Shown piece after piece: positions 31,199 to 40,457 of a DNA stretch of 64,000 nucleotides; within the stretch, counting starts at the first letter, position 1; each line of letters begins with the position of its first letter. The notes under the pieces were generated by a model that was not told the DNA's origin, did not search any database, and saw only the letters and a program-made list of their open reading frames with translations. The DNA is from JACDAN01 sp963721345. GTDB taxonomy: Bacteria > Actinomycetota > Thermoleophilia > Gaiellales > Gaiellaceae. Location of the stretch: contig CAVRIT010000001.1 in NCBI GenBank assembly GCA_963721345.1, forward strand, positions 1,302,001-1,366,000, read 5' to 3'. A program made the translations under genes and the position numbers.

Positions 31199-32584
31199 GT
31201 GAAGCTTCGGATCCTTCTCCTGGCGCTCATTCCGGCGCTTGCTGGCTGCGGCGGGGGCGGTGACGACGGGAACGGCGACGCAACCGGCTCGGACAGCCCC
31301 GGCGCGAAGATCTTCGCCGCGCAGGGCTGCGGCAGCTGTCACACGTTCAAGCCGGCCGGCTCAAGCGGAACGATCGGCCCGAACCTCGACGAGAGCACGA
31401 TCGACGAGGTCGAGGCGATCGAGCAGATTCGGGACGGCGGCGGCGGGATGCCCGCATTCGCCGAGAAGCTCACGTTCCAGGAGATCGAGGACGTCGCCAA
31501 GTTCGTTACCGAGGGTCGAGAGGCGGCTTCGGGCGCCGGCGGCGGGGGGTCCGTCGTTGGCCCTTTTCGTCCTGACAGCACTCGGCTAGAGGGCTGCCTC
31601 GACTCCGACTGCCGGCGCCAGGCGTTCGGCAACATCGCCTTCCGCGAGGGGCCCGACAAGGCGCTCGACCAGTTCGACGAGAAAATGGCCGACCAGCCGG
31701 TCGAGGCGGACTGCCACCGCATCGCGCACACGATCGGCGCGGCATCGCTCGAGTACTACGACGGCAGCGTCGCGAAGGCGCTTGCGAACGGACGCGCCAG
31801 CTGCTGGTCCGGCTACTACCACGGAGTCGTCGAGCGTTCTTTCTCGGGGACGAAGGAGGCACAGCTTGCGCAGAAGTCGCGCGAGATCTGCGCCGACCCG
31901 GAGATCCGCCGCACGAGCTTCCTCGCCTATCAGTGCGTCCACGGGCTCGGGCATGGGCTGATGATCCACACGGGCTACGACCTCCCTGGCTCGCTCGGGA
32001 TCTGCGACAAGCTCGAGACCGGCTGGGACTCCGATTCCTGCGAGGCCGGCGTCTTCATGGAGAACATCTCGTCCTCGTACGGCGTGAAGTCGAGGTGGCT
32101 CCGCGACAACGACCTGATCTACCCGTGCAACACGATCAAGGAGCGCTACAAGCTCTACTGCTACCTGATGGTGACCTCGCGGATCCTGGAGAAGACGGGC
32201 TACAACTGGCAGAAGACCGTCGTGACCTGCCGGCGGAGCGACAAGGGCTGGGTGGCGACGTGCTTCCAGTCACTCGGGCGCGACGCATCCGGGAACACGC
32301 GGCAGGACGTCCCGAGGATCCTCGAGCTCTGCGCCCTCGCGGGCAACATGACGCGCGAGTGTGTCTACGGCGCCGCTCGCGACATCACGTCGAACGACGC
32401 CAGCCCGCGGCGGTCGAAGACCCTGTGCGAGACCGCGCCGGTAGCTCATCGTCCGTACTGCTTCGAGGGCATCGGGACGATCATCGGCGGGTTCCACGCC
32501 GAGCGAGCAGGGCGCCGGGCTGAGTGCAAGAAGGTGACGACGCGCCACTTCACCGACTGCGCCCGCGGCGCGGTCGCGCTCTAG
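31199..32584 (+). CDS. Lipoprotein: cytochrome c domain fused to a Cys/His-rich domain of unknown function
   Basis: 461 residues from GTG. Signal peptide with a lipobox (LIPALAGC), then a low-complexity Gly/Asp linker. Residues about 35-105 are a small class I cytochrome c: CGSCH haem-binding motif, IGPNLDE, and GMPAF supplying the Met ligand. Residues about 125-461 form a large domain with many conserved-looking Cys and His: C-x-R-IAHTIGA, CWSGYYHGVVE, CVHGLGHGLMIH, CEAGVFMEN, CNTIKERYKLYCYLM and CVYGAARDI. I do not recognise this second domain; the repeated CxxG-xxHG pattern suggests disulfides or metal/haem binding outside the cell. Upstream TACCCT may be a leaderless promoter. It separates the two halves of the suf locus. 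Confidence 0.85.
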   Translation: MKLRILLLALIPALAGCGGGGDDGNGDATGSDSPGAKIFAAQGCGSCHTFKPAGSSGTIGPNLDESTIDEVEAIEQIRDGGGGMPAFAEKLTFQEIEDVAKFVTEGREAASGAGGGGSVVGPFRPDSTRLEGCLDSDCRRQAFGNIAFREGPDKALDQFDEKMADQPVEADCHRIAHTIGAASLEYYDGSVAKALANGRASCWSGYYHGVVERSFSGTKEAQLAQKSREICADPEIRRTSFLAYQCVHGLGHGLMIHTGYDLPGSLGICDKLETGWDSDSCEAGVFMENISSSYGVKSRWLRDNDLIYPCNTIKERYKLYCYLMVTSRILEKTGYNWQKTVVTCRRSDKGWVATCFQSLGRDASGNTRQDVPRILELCALAGNMTRECVYGAARDITSNDASPRRSKTLCETAPVAHRPYCFEGIGTIIGGFHAERAGRRAECKKVTTRHFTDCARGAVAL

Positions 32585-33575
32585 CCCCAGTCGGCGAAGC
32601 TTCCCCGTGTGAGCTGTCTGGGCCAGGCCCGCAGGTCGACGCGACCGACGACGAGCCCTTCGCGGTCGTTCTCCCACAGCAGTCGTGTCCCGTCAGGCGA
32701 CCACGCGAGGGTCCATTCCTCCGACGCCGTCCCCACCTGGCGACAGCGGCCGCCGCGCGTGGGCACGACCCTCACGAGCCAGCGGTTCAGACCGCGCGTT
32801 GGGCGGGAGTCGAGGAAAGCGATCTGCCGCCCATCCCGCGAGGGGACCGGTCGCTCGGCGTTCTCGGCACGGCAGATCCGGCGCAGGCCGCGACCAGTCG
32901 GTCGAACGGCGTAGAGGTCCGAGCCCCTGAAGGGCCCACGCTGACGCGCGAAGACGATCCAGTCGCGGATCCAAGACGGGTCGGTACCGGGCCTCAGCGT
33001 GCGAACCGCACCGTTGCCCACGGCGACGATCGCCAGCGTCGGGCCGTTGGTAACGCTCGAAGACGATTGACTGGCCCGCCGGGTGACCAGGCGTAGTTCG
33101 CACGGAGGTCGTTCGTGTACACGTTCGCCTCCACCAGGCGCCTCCGTATGCGCCCGTCGCTGCGGACGAGCCAGAGATCGGCACAGAGCGGCGATGGATC
33201 GCCGCCGCTGTCGCTCTGGCACCGCTCCGCGAGGAACGCGATCCACCGGCCGCCGGGCGACCAGGACAGCTCAGTCAGCTGAGAGTCAACCCGCACCGGG
33301 ATCTGCCGGAGGAGCTTTCCCGTTCGGCTTCGAACGACGATTCCCGGCCCGCCGACCGCTGCGATCAGCCGACTGTCGGGTGAAATCACCGGTTTGGCCT
33401 CGTGTCCACCGCCGCTCGTCAGTCGGCGCAGCCCGGAACCGTCGCCGCGGATCGAGAAGAGCTCCTGGTGATTCCCCACCTTTCGTTCGAAGACGATCAG
33501 GTCCGGCGGGACCGCGGCGGTCGCTGGGACGGCCAGCGCGCCGACCGCGACCAGTCCGACCGTGACGATCTTCAC
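32581..33575 (-). pseudogene. TolB-like secreted beta-propeller protein, frameshifted twice
   Basis: About 330 residues of propeller spread over three frames. Signal peptide (VGLVAVGALAVPATAAVP), then blades with the WD40-like PD40 pattern: DLIVFERKVGNHQELFSIRGDGSGLRRLTSGGGHEA-like turn, LSWSPGGRWIAFLAE, YAWSPGG. The chain shifts frame at a GGG complement (33075-33077) to QSIVFER and again near 33052-33058 to VTNGPTLAIVAVGNGAVRTL, then runs intact through WIVFARQRG, GRQIAFLDSRP and LAWSPDGTRLLWENDREG to the end. The lost homology is only a few codons, so the gene was recently functional or the indels are artefacts. Stop overlaps that of the cytochrome lipoprotein (CTAG). Confidence 0.8.
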
Positions 33576-33654
33576 GACCGGAACGGTACGACTCGCCGGT
33601 TAGACACCAATTACACCGCCGTAAATTCTCGTCGTCGAGTTGTTAGTGCCGAGT

Positions 33655-36600
33655 TCAGCGCTTCCGCGGCTTGCCGCTCGAGACGACGAGCGAGACCTTC
33701 GTTCCCCGCGGCATGAGCCTGTTCCACCTCGGCTTCTGCGCGAGGACGATCCCGGCACGGGCGACGCGGGAAGGCCTCCGCGTGATCTTTCCGACACGGC
33801 AGCCCCGTTGCGTGATCCGGCGACGCGCGATACGCAAGGACTGACCGACGACTTTCGGCACAGGGCAGCGGCGCAGGTGCGGCGGAGGCGGGGGCTTCGG
33901 CGGCCGCGGCTCCAGCGGCAAGACGAACGTGCGATCCTCGCCGAAGGTCGTCCCACCGCCGTTGGACGCGACGACGCGGAAGTGGTACGCCCCTCCGGGT
34001 TGCAGGCCGGTGAAGAGCGCGCTCACCGCCGTCGCGTTGCTGCCGGACGCCGGGATGTTGGTAACCGGGCTCTGCTGGCCGTAGGCCGTCGTCGTACCGA
34101 GCTCGATGTAGGCGGCCGTTGCAGCTCCGTTCGGCCCGACCCGGCCGTGGAGGCGAACCTGCGTCGGCTGAATCTCCGTCCAGAAGCCCGTCGAGACCAT
34201 CGGTGTCGGGCCCAGGGCCTGCTCGCACCCGACGACCTGGTCGATCCAGTCGATCGTCGCATGGTCGCCCGCACCCGGCCCACAGTCGTTCTCGTCGAGG
34301 TTTCCGTCACGGCTCGAGATGCGGTCGTCGCCCTCGCCGCCGCTGGCCGAGTCGGACCCGCCGCCTCCGTCGAGGCTGTCGTTCCCGCCGAGCCCGAAGA
34401 GGAAGTTCTCGCCGCCGTTCCCCACCAGCGTGTCGTTTCCGGCCCCGCCAACGAGGTCTTCGATGTCGGCGGCGATCGTGTCCTGCTCGCCCGGCTCGCC
34501 GTCGTCGGCGACGCCGTCGAGATCCGCCGTGACACCGGCGGAACGATCCGAGTAGTCCGCCAGGTCGAAGCCGAAGCCGCCGTTCAGGGCGTCGGCGCCG
34601 GAGCCGCCGGTCAGGATGTCGTCCCCGAAACCCCCGCGCAGGTCGTCGTTGCCGGGACCGCCGAAGAGCAGGTTGCCCCTGTCGTCGCCGGTCAGGATGT
34701 CGTTCCCCGAGCCGCCGATCAGGCCCTCGATCGACGAGTCGACCGTGTCACCCTCGCCCTGAGCGCCGTCGTTGCCGGCGGCACCGCCGATGTCGACCGT
34801 CACAGGGTTGGCGTGCGCCGTGTAGTCGGCGGCGTCGAAGCCGAAACCACCGATCAGCTCGTCCGGGCCAAGCCCGCCGTCGAGCAGGTCGTCACCAGGC
34901 CCTCCGTCGAGCTCGTTCGCGCCCGAGGTCCCGACGAGCTCGTCGTCGCCGGAGCCGCTCGCGATCGCCTCGAGGTCGGAGCCGAGCGTGTCGCGCTCAC
35001 CCACCTCTCCGTCGTCTTGAGCCTGGTCGTCGAGATCGGCGAGGACGTCGCCGTCGCGATCGGAGTAGTCGACGAGGTCGTAGCCGGCACCGCCGTTCAC
35101 GACGTCGGCGCCCATTCCACCGCTGAGCGTGTCGTCGCCGGGGCTGCCGGTGAGGGTGTCGTTTCCGTCACCGCCCCAGATGCCTTCGAACTCCCGCAGG
35201 ACGTCGTTCTCCCCGGCCTGGCCGTCGTCGCCCTCGTCCTCCAGGTCGACTGACAGCGGCGCCGAGCGCTCGCTGTAGTCGACGATGTCGGCGCCCGGGC
35301 CGGCGATCAGCACGTCGGGGCCCAGACCTCCGTTGATGACGTCGTCACCGGCGCCCCCTTCGAGCCGATTGGCGTTGCCCGTGCCGACCAGCTCGTCGTG
35401 GCCGGGACCACCGACGGCGTCTTCGATCTCCGTGAGTACGTCCCCGAAGGCCGTCCCGGCCTCGAGATCCACGACCACCCCGTACTGGTGGTCCGAATAG
35501 TCGGCGCGGTCGGTTCCCGCCCCGCCCTCCAACACGTCGGCGCCTTCCCCGCCCCGAAGCATGTTGTCGGCGTCATTGCCCCTGAGGACGTCGTTCGAGT
35601 TGCCGCCGATGATTCCCTCGACGTCGGTACCAACGTTGTCCGAGGCGCCGCTCGGCCCGTCGTTCGCGACGCCGTCCAGGCTGACGTTGACCTGAAAGAG
35701 GCGCGAGTAATCCGCCGTGTCAGTTCCTGCGCCGCCGCCGAGGACGTTCGACTCGTACCCCATGTAGCCGGGATTGAGGACGTCGTTGCCGCCCGCTCCG
35801 GAGATCGTGTCGTTGCCGGACCCTCCGTCGAGGTAGTTGTCTCCGCTCGACCCGACGAGGGTGTCGTTGCCGCCGCCGGAGATCACCCGCTCGACGTCGC
35901 TGCCGACATTGTCGTTCTCTCCTGCGGCGCCGTCCCCTGAGGCGTCGTCCAGCGTCACGCTCACAGCGACGTGTGCGTATTCGTAGCTGACGCGGTCGAC
36001 GCCCGGTCCCCCGATCATCGTGTCGGCCCCGTTCCCGCTGTGGGCTCCGAACAGGTCGTCGCCTTCTCCGCCGTTCCAGGTGTCGTCACCGCCGTCGTAG
36101 ACGCCCTCGAAGACCTCATCACCAGGCCCGCCGAGCTCGACGTCGTTCCCGGCGTCCCCGAAGAGGCTGTCTGCCGCCCCTCCGCCGACCAACGTGTCGT
36201 TTCCGCCCGCGCCCCGCAGCGTGTTCGGCGCCGCATTCCCGGTCAGCTCGTCGGCGCCTGAGCCACCCTCGATGTGTTCGACGTCGGCCCCGACCGTGTC
36301 ACCCTCACCCGGCTCGCCATCGTCGCCTACTGACCCGTCGAGGTCGACAGTGACACCGGTCGAGCGATCCGAATACTTGACCGTGTCGTCGCCGTCGCCG
36401 CCGTTCACGACGTCGGCGCCGAGACCTCCGTCGAGCGAGTCCATCCAGCCGAAGCCCTTCAGAACGTCATCGCCCGGCCCGCCCTTGAGCGTCTCCCCGC
36501 TCGACGCTCCGTTGAGCGTGTCGTTTCCGTCTTCTCCGTACAGCTCGTCGGCGGGGCCGCATTGGCCGGTACCGCCGGCATTCAACGTGTCGTTTCCAAG

Positions 36601-37005
36601 CCCGCCGTACAGGCGCCCGTAACAGACCCCCGCCCCGACCGTGAGCACATCGTTGCCAGATCCGCCCTTTACCTCCTCTCCTCTGAGCGAGGAAAAGGTC
36701 GCACTGTCGTCACCGTCCCGCGTGTCGAGAACGAGCGTGTCGATGCCCCCGAACCCCGTCCCGCACCGGACCTCGTGATCGGAGACAGATGAGCAGCCCA
36801 TGCCCGGCGTGATCACGGACCCGGGGTCGATGACCCGGAAGAACAGCGGTTCGGGCTTCGTGATCGTCACCAGGTTCGTTTCCCCAGGGCCGGCGGTGAA
36901 CTCGACGTAGATGCTGTAAGCGCGCACGTCGGATGCGAACGACGGACTCGCACAGATCGCACCGGCCGCGAAGACGACTGTGCACGCGGCTACGAAGCGG
37001 CGCAC
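33655..37005 (-). CDS. Secreted RTX-type calcium-binding repeat protein with C-terminal PASTA domain
   Basis: 1116 residues from GTG. Signal peptide (AACTVVFAAGAICASPSFA), an N-terminal beta-rich region to about residue 100, then a long array of GGxGxDxLxG nonapeptides, the calcium-binding RTX motif. Interspersed are about eight YSDRS-GVTVDLDG-x-DDGEPGE-DTVG units (variants YSRLF, YSDHQ, YSERS, YTAHA). After about residue 920 come a fibronectin-like region (VRLHGRVGPNGAATAAYIELG, GLQPGGAYHFRVVASN), a Pro-rich spacer and a PASTA-like domain (VPKVVGQSLRIARRRI, GTKVSLVVSSG). In Gram-positive-type cells without type I secretion, it would leave by Sec; calcium-stabilised adhesion or enzyme-like roles are inference. 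It lies between the two suf blocks. Confidence 0.9.
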   Translation of the reverse strand: MRRFVAACTVVFAAGAICASPSFASDVRAYSIYVEFTAGPGETNLVTITKPEPLFFRVIDPGSVITPGMGCSSVSDHEVRCGTGFGGIDTLVLDTRDGDDSATFSSLRGEEVKGGSGNDVLTVGAGVCYGRLYGGLGNDTLNAGGTGQCGPADELYGEDGNDTLNGASSGETLKGGPGDDVLKGFGWMDSLDGGLGADVVNGGDGDDTVKYSDRSTGVTVDLDGSVGDDGEPGEGDTVGADVEHIEGGSGADELTGNAAPNTLRGAGGNDTLVGGGAADSLFGDAGNDVELGGPGDEVFEGVYDGGDDTWNGGEGDDLFGAHSGNGADTMIGGPGVDRVSYEYAHVAVSVTLDDASGDGAAGENDNVGSDVERVISGGGNDTLVGSSGDNYLDGGSGNDTISGAGGNDVLNPGYMGYESNVLGGGAGTDTADYSRLFQVNVSLDGVANDGPSGASDNVGTDVEGIIGGNSNDVLRGNDADNMLRGGEGADVLEGGAGTDRADYSDHQYGVVVDLEAGTAFGDVLTEIEDAVGGPGHDELVGTGNANRLEGGAGDDVINGGLGPDVLIAGPGADIVDYSERSAPLSVDLEDEGDDGQAGENDVLREFEGIWGGDGNDTLTGSPGDDTLSGGMGADVVNGGAGYDLVDYSDRDGDVLADLDDQAQDDGEVGERDTLGSDLEAIASGSGDDELVGTSGANELDGGPGDDLLDGGLGPDELIGGFGFDAADYTAHANPVTVDIGGAAGNDGAQGEGDTVDSSIEGLIGGSGNDILTGDDRGNLLFGGPGNDDLRGGFGDDILTGGSGADALNGGFGFDLADYSDRSAGVTADLDGVADDGEPGEQDTIAADIEDLVGGAGNDTLVGNGGENFLFGLGGNDSLDGGGGSDSASGGEGDDRISSRDGNLDENDCGPGAGDHATIDWIDQVVGCEQALGPTPMVSTGFWTEIQPTQVRLHGRVGPNGAATAAYIELGTTTAYGQQSPVTNIPASGSNATAVSALFTGLQPGGAYHFRVVASNGGGTTFGEDRTFVLPLEPRPPKPPPPPHLRRCPVPKVVGQSLRIARRRITQRGCRVGKITRRPSRVARAGIVLAQKPRWNRLMPRGTKVSLVVSSGKPRKR
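34300..36700 (-). repeat. RTX nonapeptide repeat array within the secreted protein
   Basis: DNA-level tandem similarity from dozens of GG-x-G-x-D coding units, grouped into about eight larger modules of roughly 90-100 codons, each opened by a Y-S-D-x-S-like strand and a D-D-G-x-G-E block. Boundaries are approximate. The repeats are protein-coding and not CRISPR-like: spacing and sequence vary and the frame stays open throughout. Confidence 0.75.
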
Positions 37006-37128
37006 GGCGATTCGCCTGGTTGGAGCTCCTGCGGCTCATCGACGGTCTCGGAATAGCGTCCCACTCATCGCAAGCAAGGTCAATAGGCAATGGGCCTACA
37101 AACGGCATGCAGCTCGGTGCGGCCCGTC

Positions 37129-38310
37129 TTAGGTCTGCGGGATGCGGGCCTCGAGGGCCTCGCCGAGTGCTTCGCGCACCGGCTCGAGCTCGATCCGGTC
37201 GAGGACGTCCGAGAAGAACCCCCGGACGATCAGTCGCTCGGCCTCGCTGCGCGGAAGACCTCGCGACATCGAGTAGAAGAGCTGCTCGCGGTCGACCTGG
37301 CTGACCGTCGCCCCATGCGTGCAGCGCACGTCGTTGGCGAGGATCTCGAGCCCCGGGATGGGGACCGCGTGCGTCGTCGGCGACAGCATCAGGTTGCGGT
37401 TCTCCTGGTAGGCGTTCGTGCGCTGCGCGTCCTCCTCGACGCGGATCATTCCGCGCCACACGGCGGTCGCCTCGTCGCGCAGTGCCCCCTTGAACGCGAA
37501 GTCCGAGGTCGTGTTCGGCGCCGAGTGGAGCTGATAGGTGTCGTAGTCCAGGTGCTGGTCGCTGTCGGCGAAATAGGCGCCGGTCACCCGCGAGGTCGCC
37601 CCCGGCCCGGTCAAGTCGTTCTGGATCCAGGTCTTGCCCTTCTTCGAGCCAAACCCGCCGGCGACCCAGTCCAGCTCGGCGTCGCGCTCGACCCGCGCAT
37701 GGTGCGACGCGAAGTGCCAGGTCTCCTGCGAGAGGTTCTGGATCGAGACGTACTCGAGCTTCGCGGCCTGCTCGACGTAGAGCTCGGCGACGACGTTCGT
37801 GTAGCCGGCGAGCTCCGGCGAGGCGGAGACGTACTCCTCGATCAGAGAGAACCGGCTCTCCGGTTCAGCGATCACGAGCAGGCGGAAGAAGAGAGCGCCG
37901 CCCTCGTTCGAGTTGAGAATCCGGACCGCGAGCGGCTGCTCCAGCTCGACGCCCTTCGGGACGACGACCAGCAGGCCGTGCTTCCAGACTGCGGCGTTGT
38001 GCGCGGCGAACTTCTCGTCCGTTCCGACGAGCTGCCCGAGCCGCTCGTGATCCTCGAAGGGCTCGAACGTCACGCCCTCCGGCGAGCTTGCGATCTCGAT
38101 CGCGTTCTCGCCGACGATGGCAAGACCCGAGACATCCACATCCAGCATCGTCTCGCCGGGCCGTGTCGCGGGGTCAGACCCCTGGATGTGGCCGTTGCGG
38201 ACGAACGCGTCGGGATCGAAGTCCCGAAGGTCGGTGAAGCGCCAGTGCTCGTCGGCGGTCGACGGCATCGGTAGCTCGGCGTACCGCGCGATCGCAGCTT
38301 CCCTATTCAA
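37129..38310 (-). CDS. sufD: Fe-S cluster assembly scaffold subunit SufD
   Basis: 393 residues. N-terminal region PSTADEHWRFTDLRDFD, the conserved E-x-W-R-(Y/F)TDLR of SufD, then the beta-helix core (LVVVPKGVELEQPLAVRIL, RFSLIEEYVS, AAKLEYVSIQN) ending in the SufB/D signature: AVWRGMIRVEEDAQRTNAYQENRNLMLSP, DVRCTHGATVSQVDREQLFYSMSRGL. TTG start at 38310 with GGAGG 10 nt upstream; it overlaps the end of the second VOC gene by 8 nt. With SufB and SufC it forms the SufBCD scaffold-ATPase complex on which clusters are built. Confidence 0.94.
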   Translation of the reverse strand: MNREAAIARYAELPMPSTADEHWRFTDLRDFDPDAFVRNGHIQGSDPATRPGETMLDVDVSGLAIVGENAIEIASSPEGVTFEPFEDHERLGQLVGTDEKFAAHNAAVWKHGLLVVVPKGVELEQPLAVRILNSNEGGALFFRLLVIAEPESRFSLIEEYVSASPELAGYTNVVAELYVEQAAKLEYVSIQNLSQETWHFASHHARVERDAELDWVAGGFGSKKGKTWIQNDLTGPGATSRVTGAYFADSDQHLDYDTYQLHSAPNTTSDFAFKGALRDEATAVWRGMIRVEEDAQRTNAYQENRNLMLSPTTHAVPIPGLEILANDVRCTHGATVSQVDREQLFYSMSRGLPRSEAERLIVRGFFSDVLDRIELEPVREALGEALEARIPQT

Positions 38311-38662
38311 GCGGTGCGTACCTCCGGTGAAGGATCAGCACGTTGCCGTCCGGATCCTTGACGAAGCCCATGTGGCAGACCCCGGAGTCCTTCACCCCCA
38401 TCACCTCGGCGCCGGCGGCCCGAAGCTCCTCGACGGCCGCCTCGACGTCGCGCACCCGCAGCGCGATGCCGTTCTCGTTCGGCAAGAACGGCTCGTCCTG
38501 CTTCTCCGGCTCCCAGAGCTCGAGCGTCACGTTCGACGTCTCGAAGTCGTCCGGGCTGTAGGAATGCGAAGGTAACCCCAAAGTCTCGCCGTAGAACCGC
38601 TTGGCGCGCTCGAGATCGCGAGTGGGAATCGAGACGAAGTCGACGCGCTCGATCTCGATCAC
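38303..38662 (-). CDS. VOC (glyoxalase/dioxygenase fold) protein 1 of the suf operon
   Basis: 119 residues. VOC fold: RVDFVSIPTRDLERAKRFYGETLGL at the start, FETSNVTLELWEP, NGIALRVRDVEAAVEELRAAGAEV, and GVCHMGFVKDPDGNVLILHRRY carrying the conserved His and Asp/Glu metal-ligand region. Closely resembles its neighbour at 38659-39030, with the same spacing and the same ending HRRYAP, so the two arose by tandem duplication. GTG start overlapping the preceding gene as GTGA and overlapping sufD at its end. Substrate unknown. Confidence 0.9.
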   Translation of the reverse strand: MIEIERVDFVSIPTRDLERAKRFYGETLGLPSHSYSPDDFETSNVTLELWEPEKQDEPFLPNENGIALRVRDVEAAVEELRAAGAEVMGVKDSGVCHMGFVKDPDGNVLILHRRYAPLE

Positions 38663-39030
38663 GCCGTCGGTGCGTAACGGCGGTGCAGCATCAGCGAGTT
38701 CCCCTCGGTGTCCTGGAAGAACGCCATGTGGCAGACGCCGGAGTCGAGTATGTCACCGGAGAACTCGATGCCACGTGCCTCGAGGTCGGCGCGTGCCTGC
38801 TCGACGTCGGGAACGCGGAGCGCGATCGGCGCACCGTGCTTCCCGACCTCACGCCCTACCGACTTGAAGTTGAAGAGCGAGATCGTGGTGTTGCCGGTCT
38901 CGAACTCGGCGAACGTGCCTTCGCGGCCTTGCGACTTGGAGAGGCCGAGCGTCTCGCTGTAGAAGCGCTCAGCCCGCTCGAGGTCTTCGACCGGGAGCGT
39001 GACGAAGTCGGTGCGCTCGACCTCGATCAA
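38659..39030 (-). CDS. VOC (glyoxalase/dioxygenase fold) protein 2 of the suf operon
   Basis: 123 residues. RTDFVTLPVEDLERAERFYSETLGL, TISLFNFKS, GAPIALRVPDVEQARADLEARGI and GVCHMAFFQDTEGNSLMLHRRYAP. Paralogue of the gene immediately downstream (38303-38662), sharing the DSGVCHM core. The TTG start shares bases with the sufB stop (TTGA). Both copies sit inside the sufB-sufD interval, which is unusual for suf operons; a link to redox or detoxification of an Fe-S-damaging metabolite is speculative. Confidence 0.9.
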   Translation of the reverse strand: MIEVERTDFVTLPVEDLERAERFYSETLGLSKSQGREGTFAEFETGNTTISLFNFKSVGREVGKHGAPIALRVPDVEQARADLEARGIEFSGDILDSGVCHMAFFQDTEGNSLMLHRRYAPTA

Positions 39031-40457
39031 CCGACGGAGCCTTCCATCTGGAGCTGGATCAGCCGGTTCAGCTCGACTGCGTACTCCAGAGGAAGTTCTT
39101 TCGTGATCGGCTCGACAAACCCGGAGACGATCATCGCGCTCGCCTCGGACTCGGTGAGGCCGCGGCTCATCAGGTAGAAGAGCTGCTCCTCGCCGATCTT
39201 CGACACCGTCGCCTCGTGGCCGATGTCGACGTTGTCCTCGTCGATCTTCATGTACGGGTAGGTGTCGGAGCGCGAGTCCTCGTCGAGGATCAGCGCGTCG
39301 CAGACGACCTTGGACTTCGAGCCCGTGGCGCCCTTGGCGACCTCGAGCAGCCCGCGGTAGCCGGCCCGGCCGCCGTTCTTCGAGATCGACTTGGAGGTGA
39401 TCACGGACGTGGTGTTCGGCGCGACGTGGACGGCCTTGCCGCCCGCGTCCTGGTGCTGGCCCTCGCCGGCGAAGGCGATCGAGAGCACCTCGCCGTGGGC
39501 CCGCTCACCGAGCAGCCAGATCGCCGGGTACTTCATCGTCAGCTTGGAGCCGAGGTTCCCGTCGACCCACTCCATCGTCGCGTCCTCGTAGGCGACCGCG
39601 CGCTTGGTGACGAGGTTGTAGACGTTCGTCGACCAGTTCTGGATCGTCGTGTAGCGACAACGCGCGCCCTTCTTGACGATGATCTCGACGACCGCCGAGT
39701 GCAGCGAGTCGCTCGAGTAGATCGGCGCGGTGCAGCCCTCGACGTAGTGCACGAAGGCGCCTTCGTCGACGATGATCAGCGTGCGCTCGAACTGGCCCAT
39801 GTTCTCCGCGTTGATGCGGAAGTAGGCCTGGAGCGGCATCTCGATCTTCACCCCCGGCGGCACGTAGATGAACGAGCCGCCCGACCAAACGGCGGAGTTC
39901 AGCGCCGCGAACTTGTTGTCGTTCTGCGGGATGATCGTCCCGAAGTACTGCTTGACGAGCTCCTCGTGCTCCCGGAGCCCGGAGTCCATGTCCAGGAAGA
40001 GCACGCCCTGGGCCTCGAGGTCCTCCTTCAGCTTGTGGTAGACGACCTCGCTCTCGTACTGCGCGCCGACCCCGGCCAGGTACTTCTTCTCGGCCTCGGG
40101 GATCCCAAGCTTGTCCCAGGTGTCCTTGATGTCGGCCGGCAAATCCTCCCACTTGTTGGCCTGCTTCTCGGTCGGCCGGATGTAATAGAAGATGTTGTCG
40201 AAGTCGATGCCGGTGACGTCGCCGCCCCAGCTCGGGAGCGGACGCGCCATGAAGTACTCGAGCGACTTGAGCCTGAACTTGCGCATCCAGTCGGGCTCGT
40301 TCTTGTGCTCGGAGATCGCCGCGACGAGCTCGGCCGACAGGCCGCGGCCGGACTTGAAGAAGTAGTCCTCGGCCGCGTCGGGAGAGTGGAAGCCGTACTT
40401 GTAGTCGCTGCCGATCTCGGCGACTACCTGCGTCTCGGTTTCCGTAACTGCAGCCAT
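39027..40457 (-). CDS. sufB: Fe-S cluster assembly protein SufB
   Basis: 476 residues. SufB hallmarks in order: DYKYGFHSPDAAEDYFFKSGRGLS, LPSWGGDVTGIDFDNIFYYIRP, ALNSAVWSGGSFIYVPPGVKIEMPLQAYFRIN, GQFERTLIIVDEGAFVHYVEGCTAPIYSSDSLHSAVVEI, ARCRYTTIQNWSTNVYNLVTKRA, and the C-terminal DIGHEATVSKIGEEQLFYLMSRGL. The Cys in EGCTAP and the Cys in ARCRYTT are among the sulfur-relay and cluster ligands. ATG start overlapping the sufC stop by one base (TAATG). First scaffold gene after sufC in the operon. Confidence 0.97.
   Translation of the reverse strand: MAAVTETETQVVAEIGSDYKYGFHSPDAAEDYFFKSGRGLSAELVAAISEHKNEPDWMRKFRLKSLEYFMARPLPSWGGDVTGIDFDNIFYYIRPTEKQANKWEDLPADIKDTWDKLGIPEAEKKYLAGVGAQYESEVVYHKLKEDLEAQGVLFLDMDSGLREHEELVKQYFGTIIPQNDNKFAALNSAVWSGGSFIYVPPGVKIEMPLQAYFRINAENMGQFERTLIIVDEGAFVHYVEGCTAPIYSSDSLHSAVVEIIVKKGARCRYTTIQNWSTNVYNLVTKRAVAYEDATMEWVDGNLGSKLTMKYPAIWLLGERAHGEVLSIAFAGEGQHQDAGGKAVHVAPNTTSVITSKSISKNGGRAGYRGLLEVAKGATGSKSKVVCDALILDEDSRSDTYPYMKIDEDNVDIGHEATVSKIGEEQLFYLMSRGLTESEASAMIVSGFVEPITKELPLEYAVELNRLIQLQMEGSVG

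Noticed and set aside
34300..36700. Possible CRISPR-like repeats
   Set aside because: The repeats lie in one open reading frame, vary in length and sequence, and encode RTX nonapeptides; there are no cas genes.
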